DNA of 64,000 bases from positions 4,294,835 to 4,358,834 of the forward strand of contig JAJEKV010000031.1 in assembly GCA_021234155.1 (NCBI GenBank), given 5' to 3'. Both the position numbers and the translations under genes were made by a program. Each line of letters begins with the position of its first letter. Position 1 is the first letter of the stretch. Origin of the DNA: Isoetes taiwanensis. Lineage: Eukaryota > Streptophyta > Lycopodiopsida > Isoetales > Isoetaceae. The notes beneath the pieces were generated by a model that saw only the letters and a program-made list of their open reading frames with translations, had not been told where the DNA came from and ran no database searches. Below, one piece after another: positions 35,604 to 46,811 of this stretch.

Positions 35604-36080
35604 ATGAAGCTGCCTCAAATTTCGAACTTCATGAAGAACCCGAGGTCTCAGCGAGACGTCGGGTTGAAGAACCCCCTCTCTTCCCCCCCCTCATAGATTT
35701 TCTTGCCCAATTCTCCTCTGATTCCGATTCAGAGGATGATGCTGATTTTGACATGGAAGAGGAGGAGTTGAGCTCCTCTGATTCCTCTGATTCTGAAGAG
35801 GAGGAAGAGGAGGAGATGTCCTCCCAAGAGCATGAAACCAGCTCGCCTTGTGGTTGGCTTGACCTCAAAACGAGAATGAAATGTCTCAAGAAGAGGAGGA
35901 GGAGGAAGAGGAGGAGGAGGGGGAGGAAGAGGATGAGGAGGAAGGTCGAGAATTCGACCAGTTTTTAGAATGGCTGAGAGATGAGCCAGGTTTGCATGTC
36001 TGATTTTATTTTTTTTTTCACCTTTCTTTCTTTTCTAACACCTTTCTTCCTTCTTTGTTGCAGACGTGGAAGATCAATGA
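35604..36080 (+). pseudogene. Element B acidic Ser/Glu-rich gene, two exons
   Basis: ATG at 35604, 35 bp or so after the promoter. The start frame (MKLPQISNFMKNPRSQRDVG) meets a stop after a run of eight C, where a one-base change moves into LIDFLAQFSSDSDSEDDADF and an acidic Ser/Glu run (ELSSSDSSDSEEEEEEE). After a second frame change it reads a long Glu run and GREFDQFLEWLRDEP, then donor GTTTGC at about 35990. The second exon, after acceptor TTGTTGCAG near 36063, gives DVEDQ and a stop. Compare element A 26722-27095: same composition, same single intron near the end, same very short last exon. Confidence 0.5.
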
Positions 36081-36677
36081 TGCAGATCCCTAGCGGCCCC
36101 TTTTTTTGTTGCTTACGTAGCTTTGGACACGCCTCGGGCATTTTTTTCCCAAATTTTGTGAAAAGCCTTCGGCATCCGTACATTCTCCTCTTATGAATGA
36201 AATCAAACAGTTTTTAGTCATAAAATTTTCTTCAAACAAGTGTTCTTCAAACAGCTTTTCTCAGACATAAAATTATTTGAATTAAATCCAACTGTTTTCT
36301 CCAATTATTTTGTCTCCAAGCTGTTATCTCTAAAATTTTGTATCTGCAAATTTTTGTCTCAACAAAGTCTCGAACACTATAAATCAACCACATGAGAAAT
36401 CTCTCGATTCGTCCACAGAACCATAGGAAATTTTCCTATACGACCTAAAACAATTCCCCCAACCTTACAAGTCATTTTTTAGCCTTCATGATTTTGCCTT
36501 TAAAATCATTTTTAATGTAGCCTATATAAAATTTCTAAATTCTATTTTTTCGAATGCAATAAATGGAATAAAATGTCATGGAGAATTTATTGCATGAAAT
36601 GCAATATTCTCCATATATACCATATACATGTCATGTCCAAGGAAGACCAGATGCGCCAGTGTTAATTCAAGCAATCA

Positions 36678-36741
36678 ATTATTCACGCTAACTTTTTTTT
36701 CTAATTGTGCCTATATAAATCCATTTTACGCTCTCAAAGTT
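36678..36741 (+). promoter_or_regulatory. Element B promoter 2 (repeated)
   Basis: Second copy of the promoter string, with TATA box CCTATATAAATCC and flanking TTCACGC and TTACGCTCTCAAAG. It drives the small two-exon frame that begins at 36768. Confidence 0.5.
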
Positions 36742-36767
36742 CCTACATTTTCTTCCTTTCTTCATAT

Positions 36768-37010
36768 AATGATTTGCGGTTTGCGCTTCACGTGTTTGGA
36801 TCCGGCCGTCCAAATCTTGGTGAGCAGATTTATATTCATCAATGTTAGATGTTTGGTTTCGGCAATTCCTAACTTACTAAAAGACTCATGCCTTTGTTCC
36901 TCAGAGCATCCGTGAGCGAGGAAATCGGAGACTCAGAATTAAAACCAAAAGCAGAGGGACTAAGGTCCATGAATCGAAAAGCCTCGAATTAAAACCACAA
37001 GCATAGTCCT
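36768..37010 (+). CDS. Element B small basic protein, two exons
   Basis: ATG 36768 MICGLRFTCLDPAVQIL, donor GTGAGC at about 36819, acceptor TTCCTCAG at about 36904, then SIRERGNRRLRIKTKSRGTK, VHESKSLELKPQA and a stop: about 50 residues, strongly basic. It sits directly behind a TATA promoter copy, which supports expression in the active element. No family recognised. Confidence 0.35.
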
Positions 37011-37299
37011 CCGTTCTTGAATCCTTCCAAAACCTCGTAACTCAAGGTTAGTTTTCATTTAGTTTTAAGTTGCATCTCAATGGCGGGTTTAATCCAAGAA
37101 GACAAGCTTTTGCATTTGCTCGAGGTAGGAGATGTGATGTTTATGAAAACTAGAATAGTTTTTTATAAACTTCATCCGCTTCTTTTGTTCGAGTAAATTC
37201 TTGAGTTTCTCTTCCTGAATTAATCATGCTATTGCATGCAAGTTTCTATTATGAATAAGTGTAGTAGAAAGCATTAGAAAAATCTGAAGATAATATTTG

Positions 37300-37660
37300 A
37301 AACACGCTAAGCGTGTTTTTATGGTAACCTTAGCCTTCAACATGAATACAGCTGGCGTGCATTAGTTGAGGAGGAAAAAAAAAGAGGATAGATAAGTAGT
37401 AAATAGATAAAGGCCGTGCAATTATTTATACCGGCCTTTATCTATTTACTTATCTATCCGCATGCATTTTTTTTTTCTCCCTCCCTCGCCGAATGCACGC
37501 CGAAATGCAGTATAGTTTTTCCTATATAGCGGTTTACACGCCGAAATGCAAAAACAATTGTATCCCTACTTTCAACTTTTACGCTAAACACGCCGGGCGT
37601 GTCTCTTAGTTTCTAAGTTTATAAATAAAGAAATATAACACGCCAGCGCGAATACCGATA
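37300..37660. repeat. CACGCC motif cluster, element B
   Basis: AACACGCTAAGCGTGTT at 37303, GGCGTGC at 37353, CACGCCGAAATGCA twice (37495, 37537), ACACGCCGGGCGTGT at 37588 and CACGCCAGCGCG at 37638. An inverted pair formed by TAAATAGATAAAGGCCG and its complement lies at 37401-37445. Confidence 0.7.
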
Positions 37661-37675
37661 CCCGGCCACTTCCTA

Positions 37676-38441
37676 TTGATAGATGCCGGTTACATTAATC
37701 ACCCGGTTGGTGACGAAGATGGATTGGAATTACATTTGGGCCAGCAATCACACAGCCCAGCTCCAGTTTCGGCTCCAATCTCCAGTCCGGTTGAACCGCA
37801 GCCGAGCACCAGTTCGGCCGAGCACCGCCTTTGCAACCCCGAGTACTTGGATCAAGTAATGATGATGGCAGCAGAGCGCCAGGGCAATGATAGATCTGGG
37901 CTCGGGCCCCTTGCAATCGCATCGAGGCTCGCCCTCTTATCTAATCACTTCGAGAATGCAAGACATGCATTGATCGAGAGTGAATCTCGCATCCGTCGGC
38001 CGAGATTCAAAATGAGGAGTCAACGTTTTCTTAGTGGTTAGCCTCTATGCCCGGATGCCCCAACACGAACCACTACCACAAAGCGGTATACGATGCAATG
38101 GAGATGGCTCAACCAATGGAACCACTACCGCAGCGCCTATCGATGCATTGGAGGTTCAACAGAGCAAAGGGAGCAGGAGCGGGAGCAGGAGGCGGGAGGT
38201 GGAGGTGGAGCAAAGCGGGGTGGTGGAGCTAGAGCCCGGTGTTTGTGCCGGGTTTTACCAAAGAATTCACTATGCCCCGCAATGGAAATGGGAGATCGAT
38301 AGCCCAAATACTCAAGAGGGCGGGCTTGAAACAAGAGTCCGGGATTTTGTCCTTATCCGGTTTATCCAGATTATATACAATTGTAATCTTTTTCCAATGA
38401 ATACAACAAATTTTGTCTACTTCTATATTTCTACAATGTAA
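37676..38441 (+). pseudogene. Element B coding remnant, unknown
   Basis: An open frame 37676-38041 (Pro/Ser-rich, then LDQVMMMAAERQGNDRSGLG and ALLSNHFENARHALIESESR) is followed in another frame by 38034-38441, which is Glu/Gly-rich. Possibly one gene with a frame break. No recognised family. Confidence 0.3.
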
Positions 38442-39719
38442 TACATGTTACATACCTTTTTAAGCGGTTTCTTTGGCCATGCAACAAATGTTCCAACACT
38501 TTCTCCAACCGTGATCCCCACCGGGTGTCTCATGAGGTAAAGCTTCATCCATAGCGCAGTAGCTTAATCATCAGAACTCGGACATACTTATCCCCGAAGC
38601 GGAATTCCATGACAGTTTACAAATGGATCGATGGAGTCGATCTTGCATAATCCTACTTTCCTTTTTCTCGATTTGTAGTTAACATGAAACATTCATCTTC
38701 GACAATCGCGTAAAAATTGCTATTCGCATAACCTACTATTGGAAATTAATGTTCAAGCTATTGAATGAGATGAGTACCGCACTTCAGAGCCATTCTTGAG
38801 AAGCTGATTTGAGTCTCCTGAAGCTGATTTGAGAAGTCAAAGCTATGGAAACTCCTCAAGGCGGTCGGGAAAATTCAATTAGAAGAAAGATTAGGTTAAC
38901 TACGCTTAGGCGGATAAATTTGGCGGGATACTTTTGGGTAGATTGGTTTTAAAAACTTAATGAAAGAAGTCTACGACGGGTCTTCGCCATTATTATTTGT
39001 ATGTGTCAAGAATATTTCAAACCGCATTTTGTGTTTTCTTGAAATTCAAATTTCTATTTCTCGCATGTGAAAAAAAGCTATTTCTTCGAAAGCAGCTCGA
39101 AGGCCAGATCCGAGCGACCTTCCGACTCTGTTACTAGGCTTACTCGGAGATGTCTTCTAAAAGCGAATCGAGGTCGAGGCGACCCGGGCGAGAGGAAGCG
39201 GTGGAAGAGGAATCTCTAAACCCGGCTCTTCTCAAGTTTCGTGAGGACGTTGATCGTAATACACGTAATACACGTAACCCTATTCAAGGTATTTAATTTG
39301 CCACGTAATACACACCGTGGAGAGTATTATGCTTGCATGAATTTGAGATATTTCCTTGCCTTGATAATATGCTTTGCATGAGTTTGAGTTATTATGCTTT
39401 GCATGAATTTTAAGTATTAACATCGCTTAATGCTCGATTGTCCGCTCAGAAACATAATTTTGCTCGCTTTTATATATAGAATATAGCTGTGTTAGACAGT
39501 TGGAGATAGCAATGTTCAATGAGGTTAAATAGTGTGAAATATGGATTCATGAAGGGTATGTAGCTTAAAATTAATGTGGATGCAAAATAATTTAGTTTCA
39601 AATTAACGCATAGCATGGTCAATAATAGGAGATACCAACACGCCAAGCGTGATTTGTACTAATTTAGGTTTAAATGCACGCCAAGCGTGATCTCTTGTTC
39701 TGAAAAGTACTCTAAAAAG

Positions 39720-40430
39720 TGCTCATCTTCATTTGCAGTGCTCAAGAGGAAGAAAACCCCTACTAATTCGGGTTCTAATCCTCGCCAAGAAAGCAAGGGC
39801 GCGACCCGGATCGTGATGCGCACCATATGATCTCACCTTAGATGATGAAGGGTCGATTCTTATAGCAACCACCGACCCCCTTAAAGGAAATGGACGAGGG
39901 TGCCGAGTGGTACGTTGACCTTGCCAAGACAAATGGCAAGCTCGACTTAACTCTCTTCTCGAGGAAAAAGGAAGCAGACAAGATGGCCAAACAAGGGATC
40001 CTAATCTCTTGTGAGGAAGAGGATGACACCAACTGCAAATTGCTCTTGGAGATTACACGTAGCGTAAGAAAGATCCGCCGGACTTACTCACCGTAGAGCT
40101 ACCGCATACAAGGATACGCTCATGAAGACGATGTGAACGGTGAGACATGTTTTAAGTATGGTTGGCCAACCAATGTAGCAAGCTTACGCCAATATCTATT
40201 TGCCAAGGGGTTACAAACAACCGCGTAGAGGCATGTTCACTAAACCGACACCAAGTCACTATTTGCAGCAAGCTAGGGAATTAGCTGACTTGAAAGCTTC
40301 TAAAAGGGTCCTAGATCTAGGGAAGAATGTTCAACCCGCAGTTTGTCGGAAGGCATGGAGGCTTCGCTTTTTGAGAATGAACAGACAGAGTGGCGCAGCT
40401 AGAGGCCATGAACAAGCCGAATAAGTACGA
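39720..40430 (+). pseudogene. Element B coding remnant, unknown
   Basis: 39890-40096 reads MDEGAEWYVDLAKTNGKLDL and on to a Glu/Asp-rich stretch; 40200-40424 reads PTPSHYLQQARELADLKASK. Stops separate the blocks. No family recognised. Confidence 0.3.
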
Positions 40431-40890
40431 CCATTATCCATTGGGTCTTAAGGAAACTTTTGCGATCCATGTGAAGTCCCTCATCCGCTCACCAAGCTCC
40501 ATTTATGTTAGCAGGTGAGATATGATCCAAAGACATGCCATGGAGATTGTTCGAGCATGATTAGTAATCCAGTCAAATGCCTATGCCGGATGTGCTACCT
40601 TGGGATATGATCTCAACAAGCTCGCCGTGGTGGATCTAACGCCCGTGAGCTATTATCAAGATGATGATATTAAATATGTCATCATCGACGGGCAAAGATT
40701 CCGTTGAGGCACAAAAGGCCATCATCGCAGCGTAACAAACAGCCAAAAATGTTCTACAATCACTATGCGATAGGAGGTGTCGATCTTGGATGCCAATACT
40801 TCACCCGCAGATTTGGTCGAGATTAGTGCAACTTTGAATGAAATGGGGAAGACATTTCTATACAAAAGGTAATCAACCCGGTTTCATAAA
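40430..40890 (+). pseudogene. Element B coding remnant, unknown
   Basis: A stretch near 40580-40707 reads YAGCATLGYDLNKLAVVDLT, then PVSYYQDDDIKYVIIDGQRF and a stop. It looks coding but is not assignable. Confidence 0.25.
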
Positions 40891-40894
40891 TTGT

Positions 40895-41115
40895 ATTCAC
40901 GCCAGCGCTTTCAAATCAAACCAATTCACGCCAGCGCAGTTTTGAAATCAATCAATTCACGCCGCGTTTTCAAGTCAACCAATTGATTTGAAAAAACACC
41001 TTTGGCGGAATTGATTGATTTGAAAACACGGGCGTGAATTGGTTTGATTTGAAAGCACCGGGCGGAATTGCATTAGTAACTTTATTCATTTCACGCCAGC
41101 GCGATTTTTCTCTTC
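40895..41115. repeat. CACGCCAGCGC array, element B
   Basis: At least six units of AATTCACGCCAGCG with AATCAA spacers between, partly in inverted order (CGGGCGTGAATTGG), over 220 bp. Confidence 0.75.
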
Positions 41116-41149
41116 ATCAATTCTATTCAAATCGCGCCGCTGTTTTCTA

Positions 41150-42915
41150 TTCTATGATACCGATTCAATGTCCGTACTATTGCAGTCCATACGCTGAACA
41201 ACCGCGCCACGCCCAACAACGATGGGTGGAATATGGCTGCCCATTGCCCACCGCATGTATGGGTCAAAGTCCGAGGCATTCAAGCTGGAGCGGACTCGTC
41301 GCACAATTATACTGAGAAAGAAGAAGACCGCAAGAAAATCAAAGAAAAAAGGTGGTGATGACATTGCAGATCCTTCTGAAAAGCTCATCCAAAGAGGTCG
41401 ACCAACAGGCACTTCGTATAAGATTGTGTTTTGTAAGGAGGCAAAGATGGCTCAAGTGGAATGAATTCGGGACGCTTATGCACAAGGGAAGTCGCCGGAT
41501 ACTATGGGTAGGGTGCCTCCTGCTGATGTAAGCATCTTTGACTTGAATGTGACAGAGATGAGAAAGACTCGGGGCTACGACGCACCGAGACCATTTGGGT
41601 TTTAGACCGCCGCTTAAAGAAGGAAGTCTTATACAAGAAGGGTGCTTTCACCAAGGATAGGATGTCCTTCGCTGAGTGCTGCAGCCATGTAAAGGATGTC
41701 ACGCGATAAATGAAGTCACCGTAGGAGCCGAGTTACAAAGGCTATCGGGGGATGTGGCATTATCCTAAATTGGATTGCCGGACAAATACAAGGTCAAGAA
41801 TGATGACATCAAGAAGTTTGTATTCTGGTCAAAAAATACTTCCTAAAGAATTGAAGGCTAAAAATACAAAACATAAGGAGACTCTACCCCCTAAGGTACC
41901 GGGCTGAGTTGAGAAGAAAAGTGGCCCTTGTGAAGAAGATTACCGGAGAAGACGACGCCGCCCAAGATTCACCCATTGGGTACAAAGGTCTCTTGCCGTA
42001 ATCAACTTCCGCCTTAAAAATATATCACTCTTTGTGTTGGACAAATAGGGTGGGAGAGGAGATATGGGCATGAACGGAAGGACTACAGCCAGCCTTTTTA
42101 CCACCCAGTATAGGATTGACAACCGAGAGGTCCTTCACTATTGTCATCGTTTGTCCTTCGTGTGAGTCACATTCGCATGCACTATCCGGCCGCTCATGAT
42201 CCGAGTGCCTCAAAGTTATTAGGGAGGGATGCCTAATATATGATGTTAAGGATAATGAGTCACAAAACAAAGACTAAAAGATGGCACATGTGATCTTCAT
42301 TATGATAGCCATGCTATCGATCGACGAATATGATATTGCTAAGGCCAAGGGTGACAATAGCAAAGGCATGGGAATGTTTTCTTCTAGATGATCCGGACTT
42401 AAGAACTATATTCTTTCATACGGATCGGGATCAGTCGTAATGGATGAGTCAAGAGGATGAGGATCGGGACCCCCTCCTAAGTGGGGAAATCAAGCACGAG
42501 CTACAAACTAAGGAGAAGGGCCCCTTAAATAAAAATGGATTTCCCCGCCTATGGCTGCTTACCTTGCCGAGGCATTTGCTCCAATTGATACAACCTGCTT
42601 GGAGCTTCATGTTGAGGTTATATTGCCCGAGAGGCTCTTATGGGTGCAAGAAGATGTCACCGCTTTGTGAGTGATGAGCAGGCCAAAGACTTTCTTGAAC
42701 CATTCCTCATGCATGTGCTTGCCAAGTCTCCTAAAGGCCCTTATGGCAACCTGAAATCATCAGCAATCAAAAGTCTCAGTAGACTTGTCCAATTCGAAAG
42801 TGGATGTTGCTTCGGAGAGGGAACTAGTAACTGCAGCCCCGATAAGGAAAGCAAGAATGAACAAATGGCTGCTAAACCCGGTTGCTCAAAAGTACCGGAT
42901 GGCGGCGTAACTTAG
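41150..42915 (+). pseudogene. Element B coding remnants, unknown
   Basis: 41222-41464 has a strongly basic stretch (RTRRTIILRKKKTARKSKKK) that may be a nuclear-localisation or DNA-binding region. 41465-41600 reads RDAYAQGKSPDTMGRVPPAD, then VSIFDLNVTEMRKTRGYDAP. 42444-42915 contains frames around ISPPMAAYLAEAFAPIDTTC. Many stops and no recognised family. Confidence 0.3.
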
Positions 42916-43189
42916 GGAATATCCTTGCCCACATTAAGGGTGATGCAAGCAACAATAGAGTAGATTCACAAAGTTAACAATGAACTAATTGACAGGAAAC
43001 CGAAAATGAAGGCAACGACGGCCTCTAGTGATTCAATGTGTTTGCCAAATCAATAGTAAAATAATGTCGGTTGTGAAGGACGCAAATGAACTAATAGAAA
43101 ATAACAATTCTAACAAATGAAGAAGACGAAGATTAAGGGTGGCGAAGGGGAGAATGGCCGACGGCAAAATAAAAACCGAAGATGATAGG

Positions 43190-43345
43190 TATGGCCTTGC
43201 TTCACGAAATCGCCGCCACGCCGCGTGATTTAATTTGTATTACCTTTGAATTAAATCGCGCCAAGCCGTGCTTTGATTATTTTTCGTTGTCAAACTAAAT
43301 CACGAAATGCGATTTGGTTATGACTATTTCAAATCACGCTTGGCT
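43190..43345. repeat. CACGCC motif cluster at the right side of element B
   Basis: CCACGCCGCGTGATTTAATT, then AAATCGCGCCAAGCCGTG, AAATCACGAAATGCGATTT and AAATCACGCTTGGC within 150 bp. Confidence 0.7.
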
Positions 43346-43388
43346 TTTGTATTGTTTGTGTTATCGTATCTTCTTGTCAATCGGATAC

Positions 43389-44043
43389 ATGTTTGATGTT
43401 TCAAAATTCCATTGCGTTTCTAAGAAGGTTGTGGTGTTCGACCTAAACGGAGTCCTTTGCAAGACTTTTCCAAAAAATAAAGTGGCTAGAGAACGGTTTC
43501 ATCGGACACCAAGAGAATCAAACACCAAGTGGATCTATCCGCCGCGCGACTTGAAGGAGATGCTAGACGAGGCATTCGTGGTTATTTCGAAGTTGGTATT
43601 TGGTCATCCATGGAACTAAGGAACATCAAGGATACTTTGGAGGCACTGGGGGAAATGCGTAGACATTGGTTGACCCTTTGGGATCGTAACAAATGTGTGA
43701 AGTTCACTAATCCCAAGGATCCAACAGTAAGCCTATCTTCATCAAACACTTGAGTAACATGATGGACGAACTTGGTATCGAGAATAAGGATGATATAATC
43801 ATAGTGGATGATGATGCTCTCAAATGCTTCTACAATCAAACGCAGGCCCTGAATCCACCATCTTACGATCCAAAAAACTTTGCGACAGATGATTTTCTGG
43901 TGAAGTTTGTGTCTATTATGCATAATTTGGCTATGGGGAAGACGGTGGGTGAAGTGTTAGATTCGTACCCAGAACTGGATAGAACGGCTGACATGGAACC
44001 ACACCTTGTTAAATACGTGGAAAAACATGGATTGATCCCTTAA
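43389..44043 (+). pseudogene. FCP1/NIF-like phosphatase, broken second copy
   Basis: Relative of the gene at 11257-12081. Motif I reads VVVFDLNGVLC (residues 14-24 from ATG 43389), then YFEVGIWSSMELRNIKDTLE in a second frame, then KPIFIKHLSNMMDELGIENK and DDIIIVDDDALKCFYNQ in a third, ending HLVKYVEKHGLIP and a stop at 44043. Two frame changes, near 43590 and 43730. As in the other copy the second Asp of motif I is Asn. It lies between the right-hand CACGCC cluster of element B and a Helitron end 16 bp beyond its stop, so it may be a gene caught at a mobile-element junction. Confidence 0.6.
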
Positions 44044-44058
44044 TGTTTTATTGGAATA

Positions 44059-44086
44059 CTAGAAAAAGTGCCCAGCGTTGCTGGGC
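44059..44086 (-). mobile_element. Helitron-type 3' terminus, minus strand
   Basis: On the minus strand: hairpin GCCCAGC/AAC/GCTGGGC, 7 bases, CTAG, then T. Stem, loop length and the 7-base gap equal those of the end at 18077-18106, and the sequences align with few changes, so both belong to one family. The element would extend to higher coordinates; its 5' TC end is not fixed (near 46620 is one possibility). Confidence 0.65.
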
Positions 44087-44325
44087 TTTAGTTGGGCATG
44101 AAAATGTTGGAATTGTGGCTTCAAGTTGATTATGTGAGGACAATATTTTCTTAATAAATTATTCTAAATTGAACATAGATTATATCTTAATAAATATACC
44201 CCGCATGAAATGGGAAAATAAAAGTTGTCATGTCTTGGATAATATGGTTGTGAAAGATGTCTCATGTATTAGCATATAAAGCTTAAGTTTAACGAACTTG
44301 ACAACTTAAAAACATGGACATGGAA

Positions 44326-44676
44326 GTTCCAACATTAATCCAGCTTAATGCTGAGCAACCTTGCAAGTGGATGCTTCAATCTAAGATGACAATATCCAGC
44401 TATAATACCATACATGTAACGACCAAGAAATTGTCCTTCCATGCTGTAAACATCCACCATATCCATCTTATTACATGTCCATGTGTCTGCCACCTTAAAA
44501 GCAAACGTTTTGACAAAAACACGACCTTTCTGAAGCTTACTCATAGATGCATTAGTAGGATACCATGTTTTCGGGCAGTGAATGTTTCTTTTGTAATTTT
44601 GTCTTGTGTGCTTGATTGATCAGGGCATTCAGACCTGTAGTCATCAACATGACTAACAGCTGATGGCATCGTCATA
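44326..44676. repeat. Direct duplication, unit 1
   Basis: Recurs at 45069-45421. On the minus strand it reads GRVFVKTFAFKVADTWTCNK and MDMVDVYSMEGQFLGRYMYG, which may be an exon of an unknown gene. Confidence 0.75.
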
Positions 44677-45068
44677 AAAGACGATCAAATGGATCCTAAT
44701 AGTGGATAGGGAAAAATGCAATTGTACATAACACTTCCACTTCATATAAAGCCACTATAAAATTGGACATGGAGATAGAATGAACTTGTTTTTGGATGTA
44801 AATATTCACTCTGCATTGAGAATAATTGTGATATAAGTGCCCGGCTTTACCTACGTGGTTCTGTGGGTATAAGCCAAAACCCTTGCTTCTTATCATATGC
44901 TAATTCAAATGAGAAGCCATGACTGAACATTACTTCATTCAAAATTCAATGCTTAGGGCAGCATGAATCAACCTACAATTCAATGCTTAGAACAGCATAA
45001 ATGAGCATCATGGATCAACCTGCAAAGAATCAACCCATCAAAAATGTAAATCCATCTTTAACAATGAA

Positions 45069-45421
45069 AAGTTCCAACATTAATCCAGCTTAATGCTGAG
45101 CTGACAATATCCAGCTATAATACCATACATGTAACGACCAAGAAATTGTCCTTCCATACTGTAAACATCCACTATATCCATCTTATTACATGTCCATGTG
45201 TCTGCCACCTTAAAAGCAAATGTTTTGACAAAAACACGACCTTTCTGAAGCTTACTCATAGATGCATTAGCAGGATACCATGTTTTAGGGCAGTGAATGT
45301 TTCTTTTGTAATTTTGTTTTGTGTGCTTGATTGATCAGGGCATTCAGACCTGTAGTTTTGCTTGGAGCAGATATCCAACCATAGTCATCGACATGACTAA
45401 CAGCTTGATGGCATCGTCATT
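45069..45421. repeat. Direct duplication, unit 2
   Basis: Second copy of 44326-44676, with a ~35-bp deletion near the start and a ~32-bp insertion after GACCTGTAG. The minus-strand exon-like reading is kept with few changes. Confidence 0.75.
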
Positions 45422-45779
45422 TTGGATCCTTGTTTTGCTTTACCTATATAAAGCCCAAACGTAAGAGCATTTCCACAGTTGCTTGCTTCCTTTTCAAGTT
45501 AGGGAATGGCAAACATGAACTTAATAGACATGACAATGTAAAGCAGGGCACAGCTTTTGAACTGGCTTCCTAATGTTTTCAAATGCTTCTTATGTGTAGG
45601 TAGTCAGAAATTCTTTAATTTGAATACACCAGACATGTCCACAGATCAATTGGCAAGTTTGACTCATTTGCATTTTAGTATTTCAAGCATGCATAGCACC
45701 ACATCCTCTATACGCATCACAACAAAGAGCGCATGCAAGAAAAAAATAAAGTTCCTAATCCCAGACTGGATAAGCTGAG

Positions 45780-46410
45780 CTGGTGTTCAATCAAGTGAAT
45801 GTCAAATTGAGCCTGTGCTTTGATAATTCTGGTACCAACATTGTTCAGAAAGAGTACGTACCAGATTTCGGATAAGCATGAAGATAACCTCCTGCTCCCG
45901 CAATAATTTCCTGCCACTTTCTGATAATACGAAATGAAATGGACACAAAACCCTAATGATCAAAGGCAGGAGAAAGCAAAATTTACAGAATTGCATTATT
46001 ATAATTGCAACACCATTTGCAAAACCGGTTGAAGAGAACACAGCTCTTTTGCAAATGGGATTATCCTATATGCCACGAAGTTCCATTTGTTTAAATAATG
46101 TTAACGATTCTGAACCCAATGCATTACAAAAAAATGGGTCGGCTGAAGATACAGAAAATGGGTCGGCTCGTGCTTCTTCCAGTATTCTACCAGATTGTTA
46201 CCAACAAATAGGTTTCTTTCAAGATATGAGCATACGTGACATTGTCTGGAACAACACCGTATGATTGCACTGTTTAATAAGAGACCTGCATTTGCATGTG
46301 CTTCTTCGACTTTCAGATCTAGAGCTTGGGCTGCCTTACGAAAGTGAAATCCATTTTTAAGAAAATCTGTCGCCATAGCTCGCCATCGGGCACCGTAGCC
46401 AAGCTCTGAA
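45780..46410 (-). pseudogene. Exon-like fragments of an unknown gene
   Basis: Three minus-strand blocks with matching splice signals: 46409-46289 (acceptor TTTTCAG; LGYGARWRAMATDFLKNGFH, then FRKAAQALDLKVEEAHANA; donor GTCTCT), about 46250-46205 (acceptor TTCCAG; DNVTYAHILKETYLL; donor GTAACA) and about 45929-45870 (acceptor TATTATCAG; donor GTACGT). Phases fit between the first two. No family recognised. It may be a host gene fragment captured by the Helitron whose 3' end is at 44059. Confidence 0.35.
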
Positions 46411-46811
46411 AATTAGGGCAACAATGGGATTTCGTAGATAAAAGGGCTTTATTTGGACCTTCTAAAAATGGAGATCACATTTAAATAAAATTTAAATAAA
46501 AGGGCTTCGTTTGGGCCCTTTGATCTGGGCGGGTCATTTGTGGCCGTTTGATCTAGGGCTGGATCCAAATCCAGGAATTACGGTATAACATTATAATATA
46601 GGATATGATATTTTTGTATGATATTTGTGCCATGTATCGATAATTTCGAGTCTGGAATTGCCTCGCAAATAATGCAATTTGTTATTATCAAACCTAATAT
46701 TATCATCTATCGAGCAAGCAATATTTGTCTCATCTATGTTAGCAACTTGCTCTTCATTTCTGCATATTTCAATTCGCATATAAAAAGTCACACGTGAATC
46801 GCAACCTTATG

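Larger units (their letters stand above)
35170..43345. mobile_element. Element B: decayed multi-gene element with CACGCC motifs
   Basis: A region marked from end to end by CACGCC/GGCGTG and palindromic CACGCnnnGCGTG motifs: 35490, 35517, 36680, 37305-37360, 37490-37650, 39640-39690, 40895-41110 and 43190-43340. None occur in the neighbouring transposase copy 2. It contains an acidic Ser/Glu gene like that of element A, a repeated promoter and many broken coding stretches on the plus strand. The ends were not found: no GGGTGAAAGCATG termini are visible, so the boundaries given are only where the motif begins and stops. Confidence 0.55.

Noticed and set aside
35170-43345. GGGTGAAAGCATG termini for element B
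   Set aside because: Looked for on both sides and not found, so element B was not placed in the same TIR family despite sharing the acidic gene.
43389-44043. Intact second phosphatase gene using introns
   Set aside because: The frame changes near 43590 and 43730 have no plausible intron between them; a broken copy is the simpler reading.
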